Assembly: GCA_018830105.1 (NCBI GenBank)
Contig: JAHJTC010000003.1
Location: 1-64,000 of the forward strand
Reading direction: 5' to 3'
DNA length: 64,000 nt
Origin: Bacteroidota bacterium
GTDB taxonomy: Bacteria; Bacteroidota; Bacteroidia; Bacteroidales; F082
Shown: positions 16,620 to 24,831 of the stretch, piece by piece
Numbering within the stretch: the stretch's first letter is position 1
How the letters are laid out: the number at the start of each line of letters is the position of its first letter
Program-made: the position numbers and the translations under genes
The notes under the pieces: generated by a model
Seen by the model: the letters and a program-made list of their open reading frames with translations, nothing else
Told to the model about the DNA's origin: nothing
Database searches by the model: none

Positions 16620-16883
16620 ATGAAATCAACTTCAAAAGCGTCCACACCCGATTTATCTAAAAAACAAGCCTTTGCCTTCACCCGCGAAAATTATAAATGG
16701 GTACTGATAGGTTTGGCTTTTATTGCAGCAGGCTTTATTCTCATGATCGGTGGAGGTTCGGATAACCCGGATGTTTTCAGCGATAAAATTTTCAATTTTC
16801 AGCGCTGGACACTTGCCCCAATGCTGGTTTTGGCCGGTTATGCAATTGAGATATACGCTATTATGAAAAAGCCGAAGGAATAA
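16620..16883 (+). CDS. DUF3098 domain membrane protein
   Basis: Start at Met 16620 (MKSTSKAS) is preferred over ATG 16608. The 87-residue protein has two hydrophobic segments (WVLIGLAFIAAGFILMIGG and LAPMLVLAGYAIEIYAIM) separated by a short polar loop with SDNPDVFSDKIF and FNFQRWTLAP, the DUF3098 pattern. Function is unknown. Its fixed place between ftsX and uppP in Bacteroidota suggests an envelope or cell-wall role, which is inference. Confidence 0.85.
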   Translation: MKSTSKASTPDLSKKQAFAFTRENYKWVLIGLAFIAAGFILMIGGGSDNPDVFSDKIFNFQRWTLAPMLVLAGYAIEIYAIMKKPKE

Positions 16884-16905
16884 TATTTTCTAAAAATTTC
16901 ACACT

Positions 16906-17688
16906 ATGGATTGGATTGAAGCCTTGATTCTTGGACTTATACAAGGCCTTACCGAGTTTTTGCCTGTTAGTAGCAGCGGCCATCTTGAATTAGGCAAATA
17001 TTTATTAGGGGTGAATCCTGAGAATAGCCTTGCTTTTACGGTAGTAGTGCATGGTGCAACGGTTTTGAGTACTATAGTGGTTTTTCGCCGCGATATCTGG
17101 GATATTCTAAAAGGACTTATAGATTTTAGCTGGAACAGCTCCTGGAAATTTGTAGTATCAATCATTATTTCGATGATTCCGGTTTTGATTGTAGGTTTGT
17201 TTTTTGCGGATTATGTAGAGTCATTTTTTTCCGGTGATATGCGTTTTGTAGGGATGATGCTGCTGGTTACTGCAGCATTGCTGGCGTTAACTCACTTTAA
17301 AAAATCCCATGAACGTAAGATTAATTTTTTGGATGCTTTGGTTATTGGTTTAGCGCAAACAGTGGCTGTTTTGCCAGGCATTTCGCGATCCGGCGCAACA
17401 ATTAGTACAGGCATTTTGCTGGGCAACAAACGAGAGCTGGTTGCCCGCTTTTCGTTTTTGATGGTTTTGATTCCTATCATAGGAGCAAACTTTTTGGATT
17501 TGATGAAAAATGAAATCGATGGTAGTACAGGTGTGGGTCCGTTGGCACTGCTGGTAGGTTTTGTGGCGGCGTTTATTTCCGGATTACTGGCCTGTAAATG
17601 GATGATCAGCATTGTAAAAAAAGGAAAACTGATCTATTTTGCCCTCTATTGCTTAATTATCGGATTACTGGCAATTTTTCTGGCTTAG
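16906..17688 (+). CDS. uppP: Undecaprenyl-diphosphatase UppP (BacA)
   Basis: This 260-residue polytopic membrane protein removes a phosphate from undecaprenyl diphosphate, recycling the lipid carrier for peptidoglycan and O-antigen synthesis. The two catalytic regions are visible: EFLPVSSSGHLELG near the N-terminus and LPGISRSGATIS in the middle. Length is typical. It lies between DUF3098 and truB, with truB starting 35 bp after its stop. Confidence 0.95.
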   Translation: MDWIEALILGLIQGLTEFLPVSSSGHLELGKYLLGVNPENSLAFTVVVHGATVLSTIVVFRRDIWDILKGLIDFSWNSSWKFVVSIIISMIPVLIVGLFFADYVESFFSGDMRFVGMMLLVTAALLALTHFKKSHERKINFLDALVIGLAQTVAVLPGISRSGATISTGILLGNKRELVARFSFLMVLIPIIGANFLDLMKNEIDGSTGVGPLALLVGFVAAFISGLLACKWMISIVKKGKLIYFALYCLIIGLLAIFLA

Positions 17689-17723
17689 CTAACCATACTA
17701 AAATTCATACATTAAATCAGCAT

Positions 17724-18455
17724 ATGATTATGGCAGCAAAGGAATCCGGGTTTCATTTCGAAGAAGGAGAAGTTATTTTAATCGATAAGCCTGTTGGCTG
17801 GACCTCTTTTGATGTGGTCAATTTTATCCGTTCGTTGATTAAGCGCTTTCATCAAATTCATAAACTAAAAGTTGGACATGCGGGCACGCTGGATCCTTTG
17901 GCATCTGGCTTGCTGGTAATTTGCACCGGAAGAATGACCAAGCGCATCCAGGAATTTCAGGACCAGACAAAAGTATATACCGGAACGTTTCGACTTGGAG
18001 AAACTACACCTTCCTATGATTTGGAAACAGCAGCTGATGCCCATTTTCCAACCGATCATATCACGCCTGAGATGCTCGAAAATGCCAGATTGCAATTTTT
18101 GGGTATTCAACAACAGTATCCGCCAAGTTATTCTGCCGTTAAGGTAGCTGGGAAAAGAGCGTTTAAATATGCACGAGCGCAGGAGGAAGTGAAGCTTGCG
18201 AGTCGTGAGGTTGAGATCTTGGATTTTAAAATCGACGCGAAAGATTTTCCTGAAATTGCATTTTTTGTGCACTGCAGCAAAGGAACCTATATACGCAGTT
18301 TGGCACACGATTTTGGAAAAGTATTGCAAAGCGGCGCCTGTCTTAGTAGTCTGAGGCGGACGAAGATAGGCGATTATTCGGTCGAAAATGCTGTTTCAAC
18401 AGAAGCCTTTAAAGCTATCTTAATCAGCTCCAGCCCTTTAGAATTGGATATCTGA
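17724..18455 (+). CDS. truB: tRNA pseudouridine(55) synthase TruB
   Basis: Start at ATG 17724 (MIMAAKESG); the frame is open further upstream but overlaps uppP without need. The 243-residue enzyme makes pseudouridine 55 in the tRNA T-loop. The catalytic aspartate is in GHAGTLDPLASGLLV, and the N-terminal IDKPVGWTSFDVV and the KGTYIRSLAHDFG motifs are typical. It lacks the C-terminal PUA domain, as short Bacteroidota TruB proteins do. Confidence 0.93.
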   Translation: MIMAAKESGFHFEEGEVILIDKPVGWTSFDVVNFIRSLIKRFHQIHKLKVGHAGTLDPLASGLLVICTGRMTKRIQEFQDQTKVYTGTFRLGETTPSYDLETAADAHFPTDHITPEMLENARLQFLGIQQQYPPSYSAVKVAGKRAFKYARAQEEVKLASREVEILDFKIDAKDFPEIAFFVHCSKGTYIRSLAHDFGKVLQSGACLSSLRRTKIGDYSVENAVSTEAFKAILISSSPLELDI

Positions 18456-18491
18456 TATTTTATTTTCTCTATAATTAACATTCTCAAACAC

Positions 18492-18522
18492 TTGACTTAG
18501 GCATGATATTGGGTTACCTTTG
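18492..18522 (+). promoter_or_regulatory. Promoter of queA (TTG-N20-TACCTTTG)
   Basis: A -33 TTG at 18492-18494 and -7 TACCTTTG at 18515-18522 are separated by 20 bp, matching the Bacteroidota sigma-ABfr consensus well. It lies 74 bp before the queA start. Confidence 0.6.
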
Positions 18523-18595
18523 CAATCCCTTTTTCGGCTAAGCTTAGGAATGCCTGATGAAAAATATGAAGAAGTTGATTTAATTGAATAAGCTA

Positions 18596-19645
18596 ATGAA
18601 ATTATCACAGTTCAGGTTTAACCTGCCTACAAATCTTATCGCAAGCTACCCTCCAAAAAATCGTGACGAATCGCGTTTGATGGTACTTAACAGAAAAGAC
18701 AAATCTATAGAACACCGTGTATTTAAGGATATTCTTGAATATTTTAAGGATGGTGACATATTTGTATTGAATAACACCAAAGTTTTTCCGGCACGTCTGT
18801 ATGGCGAAAAAGAAAAAACAGGAGCAAAAATCGAGGTTTTCCTCTTGCGTGAGCTCAACCGCGAAAGCAGGCTTTGGGATGTATTGGTAGATCCGGCGCG
18901 TAAAATTCGTATCGGCAACAAGCTTTATTTTGGTGAAGATGAATCGCTGGTAGCAGAGGTTATTGACAACACCACTTCGCGAGGCCGCACACTGCGATTT
19001 TTGTTCGACGGACCCTACGAAGATTTTAAAAAGACTATTCAGGCATTGGGCAAAACGCCCTTACCAAAAATTCACGACAGACCCATCGAGCCCGAAGATG
19101 CTGAGCGTTATCAAACCATCTTTGCCAAGCACGAAGGCGCCATTGCTGCACCTACAGCGGGGATGCATTTTAGCCGTGAGCTGATGAAGCGTCTCGAACT
19201 TATTGGTGTTTCCTTTGCCGAGGTAACACTGCATGCCGGCATGGGCAACTTCCGCAATATAGAAGTAGAAGACCTTACAAAGCACAAAATGGACTCCGAA
19301 GAGATGTTCATTACCGAAGATAATGCCATCATCATCAACGATGCCAAGGACAGGCGCAGCAATGTAGTAGCTATTGGAACTACAACAATGAAAGCGCTCG
19401 AAACGGCAGTAAATATCAATGGTCGTGTGAAAGAAACTAAAGGATGGACCAATAAATTTATTTTCCCGCCTTATGAATTTAACCTGGCTGATGCCATGGT
19501 TACTAATTTTCACCTGCCCAAATCGCCCATGATGATGCAGGCAGCCGCTTTTGCCGATTACGACTTTCTGATGAAGGCTTATGCAGAAGCTGTTGCTCAA
19601 AAATATAAATTCTTCACCTATGGTGATGCTATGCTGATCTTATAG
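18596..19645 (+). CDS. queA: S-adenosylmethionine:tRNA ribosyltransferase-isomerase QueA
   Basis: Start at ATG 18596 ([11 protein letters not shown]) rather than the in-frame TTG at 18584. The 349-residue enzyme transfers and isomerises the ribosyl part of SAM onto preQ1 in tRNA, giving epoxyqueuosine. Family motifs include [28 protein letters not shown] and [13 protein letters not shown]. It has its own promoter and terminator, so it is probably a single-gene unit at the end of the ftsX run. Confidence 0.95.
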   Translation: MKLSQFRFNLPTNLIASYPPKNRDESRLMVLNRKDKSIEHRVFKDILEYFKDGDIFVLNNTKVFPARLYGEKEKTGAKIEVFLLRELNRESRLWDVLVDPARKIRIGNKLYFGEDESLVAEVIDNTTSRGRTLRFLFDGPYEDFKKTIQALGKTPLPKIHDRPIEPEDAERYQTIFAKHEGAIAAPTAGMHFSRELMKRLELIGVSFAEVTLHAGMGNFRNIEVEDLTKHKMDSEEMFITEDNAIIINDAKDRRSNVVAIGTTTMKALETAVNINGRVKETKGWTNKFIFPPYEFNLADAMVTNFHLPKSPMMMQAAAFADYDFLMKAYAEAVAQKYKFFTYGDAMLIL

Positions 19646-19674
19646 CAAGCGTAGCGAATTCAATGATTATTAAT

Positions 19675-19700
19675 AAAAGAGGTGTTTAGCCTCTTTTTTT
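19675..19700 (+). terminator. Terminator of queA
   Basis: Stem AAAAGAGG/CCTCTTTT (19675-19682 with 19690-19697) with a 7-base loop and a T-run, 30 bp after the queA stop. Confidence 0.8.
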
Positions 19701-19735
19701 ATTGACTGATGTATAACATAGTAGTTTCATTTTTC

Positions 19736-19743
19736 TAATTTTG
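19736..19743 (+). promoter_or_regulatory. Putative -7 element of glyS
   Basis: TAATTTTG lies only 4 bp before the glyS ATG at 19748. If used, transcription would start at or next to the start codon, giving a leaderless mRNA. No good -33 TTG is seen at 19-21 bp. Confidence 0.45.
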
Positions 19744-19747
19744 CGCC

Positions 19748-21280
19748 ATGATAAATCAGGAAGATTTTTTTAAGAAAATAATATCCCATGCCAAAGAGTA
19801 TGGTTTTGTGTTTCCGTCAAGTGAAATTTATGATGGACTGAGTGCCGTTTATGATTATGGCCAGAATGGTGTTGAGCTAAAGAATAATATCCGCCAGTAT
19901 TGGTGGAAATCGATGGTGCAATATCATGAAAACATTGTGGGGATTGACGCCGCAATTTTTATGCATCCTACCACCTGGAAAGCCTCAGGCCATGTTGATG
20001 CATTTAACGATCCGCTAATCGATAATAAGGACTCCAAAAAGCGCTATCGTGCCGATGTGTTGGTCGAAGACCATATGGCCAAAATTGAAGGAAAAATCAC
20101 CAAGGAAGTTGCCAAAGCCCAAAAACGTTTTGGCGACGCCTTTGACGAAACACAGTTTAAGACTACCAATCAGCGGGTGCTTGACTATCAGCAACAAATA
20201 GATACGATAAGCCAGAGGTTTTATGCTGCACTGGAGAAAAATGATTTACAAGACGTAAAGCAACTGATTGAAGATCTTGGTATTGTTTGTCCTGTTTCCG
20301 GGTCGCGCAACTGGACCGAGGTGCGTCAGTTCAACCTGATGTTCTCTACCAAGATGGGATCGACAGCAGATGGTGCTAATGAGATATTTTTGCGTCCCGA
20401 GACGGCTCAGGGTATTTTTGTGAACTATCTCAATGTGCAAAAAACAGGCCGTATGAAACTGCCTTTTGGTATTGCGCAAACCGGGAAAGCCTTTCGCAAT
20501 GAGATAGTTGCTCGACAGTTTATTTTCCGCATGCGTGAATTTGAGCAGATGGAGATGCAATTTTTTGTCCGGCCCGGTGATGAAAAAATGTGGTACGAAT
20601 ACTGGAAAAAAGAGCGCATGAATTGGCATTTATCATTAGGAATACCCGCCGATAAATACCGTTTTCACGATCACGAAAAGCTGGCCCATTATGCCAATGC
20701 CGCTGCCGACATCGAGTTTGAATTTCCTTTTGGTTTCAAAGAGCTCGAAGGCGTGCATTCGCGCACCGATTTTGATTTAAGTGCACACCAGAAGCACTCA
20801 GCCAAAAAGCTTCAGTATTTTGATCCGGAGACCAATCAATCGTATGTGCCTTATGTGGTGGAGACTTCAATTGGTTTGGATCGTATGTTTTTAGCCATAC
20901 TCAGCAACGCCTTTTCAGAAGAGAAACTGGAAGATGGAAGCGAGCGCGTAGTATTAAAACTTCCGGCCCTGCTGGCGCCCTATAAGGCTGCAATTTTGCC
21001 CTTGATGAAAAAAGACGGCTTACCCGAAAAAGCCCGTGAAATCCTGGCTGAGCTTCAGGAAGATTTTATGTGTCATTACGAAGAAAAGGATGCTATCGGC
21101 AAGCGTTACAGAAGGCACGATGCCATCGGAACGCCTTATTGTATTACCATTGATCATCAAAGCCTTGAGGATAACACAGTAACGATTCGCGAACGCGATA
21201 GCATGGCGCAGGACAGGATTCCGGTTGAGGAGTTGGCGGCCATTATTCGTAAAAGAATAAGGCCTGTGAAACAAGCCTGA
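19748..21280 (+). CDS. glyS: Glycyl-tRNA synthetase (dimeric type)
   Basis: This 510-residue class II synthetase is of the alpha2, eukaryote-like type. It charges tRNA-Gly. Motifs include the N-terminal SHAKEYGFVFPSSEIYDGL, the TTWKASGHVDAFNDP segment, the class II RPETAQGIFVNYLN motif and a C-terminal anticodon-binding domain (residues about 410-505). The start is fixed by the adjoining promoter. A single-gene unit. Confidence 0.96.
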   Translation: MINQEDFFKKIISHAKEYGFVFPSSEIYDGLSAVYDYGQNGVELKNNIRQYWWKSMVQYHENIVGIDAAIFMHPTTWKASGHVDAFNDPLIDNKDSKKRYRADVLVEDHMAKIEGKITKEVAKAQKRFGDAFDETQFKTTNQRVLDYQQQIDTISQRFYAALEKNDLQDVKQLIEDLGIVCPVSGSRNWTEVRQFNLMFSTKMGSTADGANEIFLRPETAQGIFVNYLNVQKTGRMKLPFGIAQTGKAFRNEIVARQFIFRMREFEQMEMQFFVRPGDEKMWYEYWKKERMNWHLSLGIPADKYRFHDHEKLAHYANAAADIEFEFPFGFKELEGVHSRTDFDLSAHQKHSAKKLQYFDPETNQSYVPYVVETSIGLDRMFLAILSNAFSEEKLEDGSERVVLKLPALLAPYKAAILPLMKKDGLPEKAREILAELQEDFMCHYEEKDAIGKRYRRHDAIGTPYCITIDHQSLEDNTVTIRERDSMAQDRIPVEELAAIIRKRIRPVKQA

Positions 21281-21288
21281 CGTTTATA

Positions 21289-21330
21289 AAAAAAAGCCCC
21301 GATGTTAAGCAAACATCGGGGCTTTTTTAT
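21289..21330. terminator. Bidirectional terminator between glyS and pth
   Basis: Perfect 11-bp stem GCCCCGATGTT/AACATCGGGGC (21296-21306 with 21312-21322), A-rich on the left and T-rich on the right. It serves the convergent glyS and pth genes. Confidence 0.9.
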
Positions 21331-21896
21331 TATTTGTTGTTAAACATCGTCATCGTACGTTCGATACCGATGGTTGTAAAGCTTTGAATCATTTCAACCG
21401 CCTGGCTCAGCTTAGGCTTTACCAGATCGAGTTCCGAAGGTTTCCAATTTCCCAGTACAAAGTCCACTTGCCGTCCCGTGGGAAAATCATCCCCAATGCC
21501 GAAGCGTAGCCTGGCAAATTCTGAAGTGCCAAGTGTTTGGATAATATGGTTGAGGCCGTTGTGGCCGGCATCACCGCCTTTTTTCTTCATGCGCAGCAAA
21601 GCCGTTGGAAGCGCAATATCGTCAACCACAACCAATAGCCGCTCGATAGGAATTTGTTCATGCTGCATCCAATACTGAATGGCTTTGCCACTCAAATTCA
21701 TAAAAGTAGTGGGTTTGATCACTACCAAACTGCGGCCTTTGTATTTCAACAAGGTCGTTTGTGCCAATCTGCCTGTTGTAAAGCTACCACCTAAATCGTC
21801 GCAAAGCTGATCTGCCACCCAAAAACCAATATTATGGCGGGTGGTTTCGTACTCTTTTCCAATATTTCCCAGGCAGGCAATCAGGTATTTCATCAC
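21330..21896 (-). CDS. pth: Peptidyl-tRNA hydrolase
   Basis: This 188-residue Pth1 enzyme releases tRNA from peptidyl-tRNAs dropped by ribosomes. Visible family signatures are CLGNIGKEYETTRHNIGFWV with the catalytic His in RHN, KPTTFMNLSG, VVDDIALP with the catalytic Asp, and GGDAGHNGLNHI. It lies downstream of rplY, a pairing common in bacteria; a terminator lies between them, so pth may depend on read-through or its own promoter. Confidence 0.95.
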   Translation of the reverse strand: MMKYLIACLGNIGKEYETTRHNIGFWVADQLCDDLGGSFTTGRLAQTTLLKYKGRSLVVIKPTTFMNLSGKAIQYWMQHEQIPIERLLVVVDDIALPTALLRMKKKGGDAGHNGLNHIIQTLGTSEFARLRFGIGDDFPTGRQVDFVLGNWKPSELDLVKPKLSQAVEMIQSFTTIGIERTMTMFNNK

Positions 21897-21931
21897 TATT
21901 CGGGTTTAAACAAACAAGCTTGTGTCATTAA

Positions 21932-21970
21932 AAAAAGGCATAAGGCTTTCAAGAAACCCTATGCCTTTTA
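21932..21970 (-). terminator. Terminator downstream of rplY
   Basis: AAAAGGCATAAGG pairs with CCCTATGCCTTTT (stem near 21933-21945 and 21957-21969), with a U-tract on the minus-strand transcript. It lies between rplY and pth. Confidence 0.8.
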
Positions 21971-21989
21971 TGTTTGTATGCAAAATTGC

Positions 21990-22619
21990 TTATTCTTTTG
22001 ATTCTTCAGCTTCACCGGCGCCTTCTTCGCCACCTTCACCTTCTGCTTCTTCTTCTCCATCTTCACCTAATGCTGCACCGCGAGCTGTTTTCACATCGGC
22101 AATAACAGCACTGGCTGGACTGAGCATGGTAATATTTTTGATGTTAAGGTCTCTAACCTTAACAGATTGTCCAATTTCCAGTTTCGAAACATTAATTTCT
22201 ATGAATTCCGGAATGTCTTTGAGGAGGCCTTTTAACTTAAGTTTGGCTAATTTAATTTTTAGCCTTCCACCACGTAATACGCCTGGAGCCGCACCTTTGA
22301 GAACTACCGGTAATGCTACTGTAACAGGTTTGTCATCCTGAATCAGTAAGAAATCGGCATGCAAAAGGTTGTCGGATACCGGATGATATTGTACATCCTG
22401 GAGAATAGCCTGATACTTTGTTCCCTGAATGTTAATCTTGATCAGGTAGGTATTTGGAGTAAATAAAATCGGTTTAAAGTTAGCTATTTCAGTGGTAAAA
22501 TGGATTTGTTCCTTGCCGCCATATAGCACACAAGGCACTTTTCCTGCATTACGCAGCGCTTTAGCATCTTTTTTCCCTACGTTCTCGCGAAGAGAACCGC
22601 TCAATGATACTGTTTTCAT
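21990..22619 (-). CDS. rplY: 50S ribosomal protein L25/general stress protein Ctc
   Basis: This 209-residue long (Ctc/TL5-type) L25 binds 5S rRNA. The N-terminal L25 domain begins MKTVSLSGSLRENVGKKDAK and is followed by the beta-rich C-terminal TL5 domain. The last 25 residues are a strongly acidic Glu/Gly tail (EDGEEEAEGEGGEEG), normal for this form. It follows prs by 26 bp and is probably cotranscribed with it. Confidence 0.93.
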   Translation of the reverse strand: MKTVSLSGSLRENVGKKDAKALRNAGKVPCVLYGGKEQIHFTTEIANFKPILFTPNTYLIKINIQGTKYQAILQDVQYHPVSDNLLHADFLLIQDDKPVTVALPVVLKGAAPGVLRGGRLKIKLAKLKLKGLLKDIPEFIEINVSKLEIGQSVKVRDLNIKNITMLSPASAVIADVKTARGAALGEDGEEEAEGEGGEEGAGEAEESKE

Positions 22620-22645
22620 AAGGTAATAGAATTAATAATTAATAT

Positions 22646-23590
22646 TTATTTAGTAGAAAACTTAAAAAGCGAACTGATTGACTCGTAGTTTTCGACCCTG
22701 CGGATCACTTCGGCAAACAGTCCGGCTGTTGTCAAGACTTTTATTTTATCATGTTGAATCTTTAGCGGAATGGTATCAGTTACAACGACCTCCGTAAAGG
22801 GCGAATCATCGATACGTTTCAACGCATCTCCCGAAAAAACCGGGTGAGTACAAAATGCCCGCACGCTGTTGGCGCCATTGTCCATAATCAAATGTCCGGC
22901 TTTTGTAATTGAGCCTGCTGTGTCGATGATATCGTCGATCAAAACTACATCGCGGCCTTGCACATCACCAATTAGCGACATCTCTTCAACCACATTGGGT
23001 TTTGCTCTTTGCTTGTAGCAGATAACAAATCCGGTATTAAGCATTTTGGCATATGATGCTGCCCTGCGGGTTCCACCGGTATCTGGTGAAGCCATGGTGA
23101 GGTTGGGCAAATTTAGGCTTTCAATATAGGGCACAAAAATATTCGATGCATAAAGATGGTCAACCGGCACATCAAAAAATCCCTGAATCTGATCAGCATG
23201 TAAGTCGATGGTTATCAGTCGGCTTACTCCGGCAGTGTTAAGAATATTGGCGACCAGTTTCGCAGCAATACTAACACGTGGCTTGTCCTTGCGGTCTTGT
23301 CGGGCAAAGCCAAAATAGGGGATTACTGCAATAATTTTTCGGGCAGAAGCGCGTCGCGCAGCATCAACCATCAGCAACAACTCGAATAAATTATCAGAAG
23401 GAGCAAAAGTGGATTGTACTAAAAACACATCGCGGCCTCGTATATTTTCTTCAAAAGAAGGCTGGAATTCGCCATCAGAAAATTCTGTAACAATGGTCTT
23501 CCCTAAGGTAGTGCCATACATTTCTGCAATTTTATGAGCCAGGTACTCGGAGGCTCTTCCCGAAAAAATACTTACAATAGGCTCTGGCAT
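22646..23590 (-). CDS. prs: Ribose-phosphate pyrophosphokinase
   Basis: This 314-residue class I PRPP synthase makes PRPP from ribose-5-phosphate and ATP for purine, pyrimidine, His and Trp synthesis. Motifs include FSDGEFQPSFEENIRGRDVF, PYFGFARQDRKDKPR and the PRPP-binding loop VVLIDDIIDTAGS. Length and arrangement are standard. It is the first gene of prs-rplY and has a strong consensus promoter. Confidence 0.96.
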   Translation of the reverse strand: MPEPIVSIFSGRASEYLAHKIAEMYGTTLGKTIVTEFSDGEFQPSFEENIRGRDVFLVQSTFAPSDNLFELLLMVDAARRASARKIIAVIPYFGFARQDRKDKPRVSIAAKLVANILNTAGVSRLITIDLHADQIQGFFDVPVDHLYASNIFVPYIESLNLPNLTMASPDTGGTRRAASYAKMLNTGFVICYKQRAKPNVVEEMSLIGDVQGRDVVLIDDIIDTAGSITKAGHLIMDNGANSVRAFCTHPVFSGDALKRIDDSPFTEVVVTDTIPLKIQHDKIKVLTTAGLFAEVIRRVENYESISSLFKFSTK

Positions 23591-23620
23591 AGCAACTTAG
23601 GTTTTAGAGGAATGTGACTG

Positions 23621-23651
23621 CAAAAGTATGAAAATATGCTTGTAACACAAA
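23621..23651 (-). promoter_or_regulatory. Promoter of prs (TTG-N19-TACTTTTG)
   Basis: On the minus strand a T-rich -33 box ending TTG (from 23648) is followed after 19 bp by TACTTTTG (23621-23628), a near-ideal Bacteroidota promoter about 31 bp from the prs start codon. Confidence 0.65.
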
Positions 23652-23801
23652 AAATTGTTTTGGTTTTAATGAAATATTGTAAGCAGGACGAGATACAACT
23701 GAATCATTTTCATTATTGTCCGGTTAGAGCCTGAGTTTGTTCAGCCTGAATTTAAGCGGTTTGCGGCATGAAAGGTTAAGGATTTCGGAGCTACTTCACC
23801 A

Positions 23802-23942
23802 TCAAGGTATAATGAAGCTTGGGGAATGCGAGAACGAAATCTTGAATAACCGCTTGTCTTCCAATGTAATATGGCCACATGTTACCGTCTGGTATTTTTT
23901 GTTTTTAGCCATGCCATTTTCAATTAACTCCTCAACTTGCAT
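23802..23942 (-). CDS. Small ORF beside a decayed gene, unrecognised
   Basis: A 46-residue frame (MQVEELIENGMAKNKKYQTV...) begins 1 bp after the stop codon of the AlbA_2-type remnant and ends SPSFIIP. I do not recognise it. It may be a leftover of a gene that once adjoined the remnant, or chance. The neighbouring 23629-23801 holds nothing clear. Confidence 0.2.
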   Translation of the reverse strand: MQVEELIENGMAKNKKYQTVTCGHITLEDKRLFKISFSHSPSFIIP

Positions 23943-23943
23943 G

Positions 23944-24185
23944 TTAACTTGCAGGGATAACTTTTCTGAAGCAGGGAGAAATCATCCGTAAAAAGTTCTC
24001 TGAAAACTTGAAACAATCTTTGTTATATGCTTGTAAAATGCGTGGCACGCCTGAACCTAATTGCTCAGCCATTCCCAATTCTTTATAAACACGCATAAGT
24101 TCTTTGTTGTGTGGCAATGACAAACCATCGAAAAAGTCTTTGCAACTGTGTTAGAAATATCGGATGCATTTTTTATTAAAAATGA
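23944..24185 (-). pseudogene. Decayed C-terminus of an AlbA_2/Schlafen-type ATP-binding protein
   Basis: The minus strand encodes DFFDGLSLPHNKELMRVYKE followed by GMAEQLGSGVPRILQAY and FSENFLRM, ending at 23944. This matches my knowledge of the C-terminal (HATPase_c_4) part of AlbA_2-domain proteins often annotated as RecG-like transcriptional regulators. Just upstream the frame meets a stop codon, and the continuation (SDISNTVAK) lies in another frame, so there is a frameshift. The N-terminal two thirds are missing. No flanking repeats were found that explain the loss. Confidence 0.6.
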
Positions 24186-24237
24186 GGTGTAACAAACCCC
24201 GGGCTTTTAAATAATCTGAATTTTCGTCATATTTCAT

Positions 24238-24276
24238 AAAAAAAGGCTGATAATACTTTGATTATCAACCTTTTTA
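24238..24276 (-). terminator. Terminator next to the partial tRNA-Leu 3' copy
   Basis: AAAAAGGCTGATAAT pairs with ATTATCAACCTTTTT around a short loop, with one G-U type mismatch. It would terminate minus-strand transcripts coming from the GIY-YIG gene. Confidence 0.75.
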
Positions 24277-24287
24277 GTTTACATATC

Positions 24288-24308
24288 GTACCCGGAGCCG
24301 GGATCGAA
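24288..24308 (-). repeat. Duplicated 3' end of tRNA-Leu
   Basis: GTACCCGGAGCCGGGATCGA at 24288-24307 repeats the sequence at 24672-24691, that is, the T-arm and acceptor 3' strand of tRNA-Leu(CAA). The rest of a tRNA is absent here. The copies bracket the GIY-YIG gene in direct orientation, like att sites or a duplicated segment. Confidence 0.75.
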
Positions 24309-24340
24309 TCTACCTGGCTAACGCCAGTTAGACAGGCCGG
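24309..24340. repeat. Dispersed repeat, minus-strand CCTGTCT ... GCCAGGTAGA
   Basis: The minus strand reads GCCTGTCT, an 11-base insert containing TGGC/GTTA, then GCCAGGTAGA. Related units occur at 57796-57846, so this is a dispersed short repeat family. Confidence 0.45.
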
Positions 24341-24368
24341 CACGCGTGTTTTAACATATGCACGCTTT

Positions 24369-24629
24369 CTATTTTTTCTCTTCTCGTTTGTTGGAATAAT
24401 ATTTCCTGATAAATCGCTTACCCATCGTGCTCTTAAGCTCCTTCTCCCTTGATCGCGCCTGCTCTCGTGTGTCATATTCCTCTGTCAGTACCAGTTCAAA
24501 GGGCCGATAGGGTTTAGTCGAACGGTTATAGCCACGATTATGATGTTCCAAACGTCTTTCAAAATTACTGCTCTGGCCCACATAAAACCAATCTTTCTCT
24601 GTACTCTTAATTACATATACCGTGTACAT
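24369..24629 (-). CDS. GIY-YIG nuclease superfamily protein
   Basis: This 86-residue single-domain protein has the GIY-YIG motif as YTVYVIKS...FYVGQSSN, the catalytic Arg region ERRLEHHNRG and the conserved Glu in DTREQARSREKELKS, the UvrC-N/YhbQ-like fold. Targets of such stand-alone proteins are unknown. It lies between the tRNA-Leu terminator and the partial tRNA-Leu copy, in the same orientation as the tRNA. This class is often numerous in Bacteroidota genomes. Confidence 0.85.
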   Translation of the reverse strand: MYTVYVIKSTEKDWFYVGQSSNFERRLEHHNRGYNRSTKPYRPFELVLTEEYDTREQARSREKELKSTMGKRFIRKYYSNKREEKK

Positions 24630-24643
24630 AATGATTTGAATTG

Positions 24644-24671
24644 AAAAAGGAAGCCGTTAAGCTTCCTTTTT
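24644..24671 (-). terminator. Terminator of tRNA-Leu
   Basis: Perfect 11-bp stem AAAAAGGAAGC/GCTTCCTTTTT (24644-24654 with 24661-24671) immediately after the tRNA 3' end. Confidence 0.85.
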
Positions 24672-24672
24672 G

Positions 24673-24756
24673 TACCCGGAGCCGGGATCGAACCGGCACG
24701 AGTGTTACCTCACTGGTTTTTGAGACCAACGCGTCTACCAATTCCGCCATCCGGGC
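24673..24756 (-). tRNA. tRNA-Leu (anticodon CAA)
   Basis: The minus strand starts GCCCGGATGGCGGAATTGG and folds as a class II tRNA. Acceptor GCCCGGA pairs with TCCGGGT (one G-U), the D-arm contains GGTAGACGC, the anticodon stem is TTGGT/ACCAG with loop CTCAAAA (anticodon CAA), a variable arm GAG/CTC follows, and the T-arm is GCCGG TTCGATC CCGGC. CCA is not encoded. A consensus promoter and terminator flank it. Confidence 0.95.
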
Positions 24757-24779
24757 GACGCTATTTTTAGAACGGATTG

Positions 24780-24808
24780 CAAAGTTACACGTTTTTTTTA
24801 ATGTGCAA
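24780..24808 (-). promoter_or_regulatory. Promoter of tRNA-Leu (TTG-N18-TAACTTTG)
   Basis: Minus-strand TTG (24806-24808) and TAACTTTG (24780-24787) with an 18-bp spacer, about 24 bp upstream of the mature tRNA 5' end. Confidence 0.6.
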
Positions 24809-24831
24809 TTTTTGTCCTGACAAATTATTGA

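Noticed and set aside
23737..23991. An 84-codon plus-strand frame in the gene-poor patch
   Set aside because: It runs antisense to the recognised AlbA_2-type remnant and the small minus-strand frame, and has no family match that I can see.
24227..24475. An 82-codon minus-strand frame overlapping the GIY-YIG gene
   Set aside because: It reads through the tRNA fragment and terminator in another frame and shows no domain.
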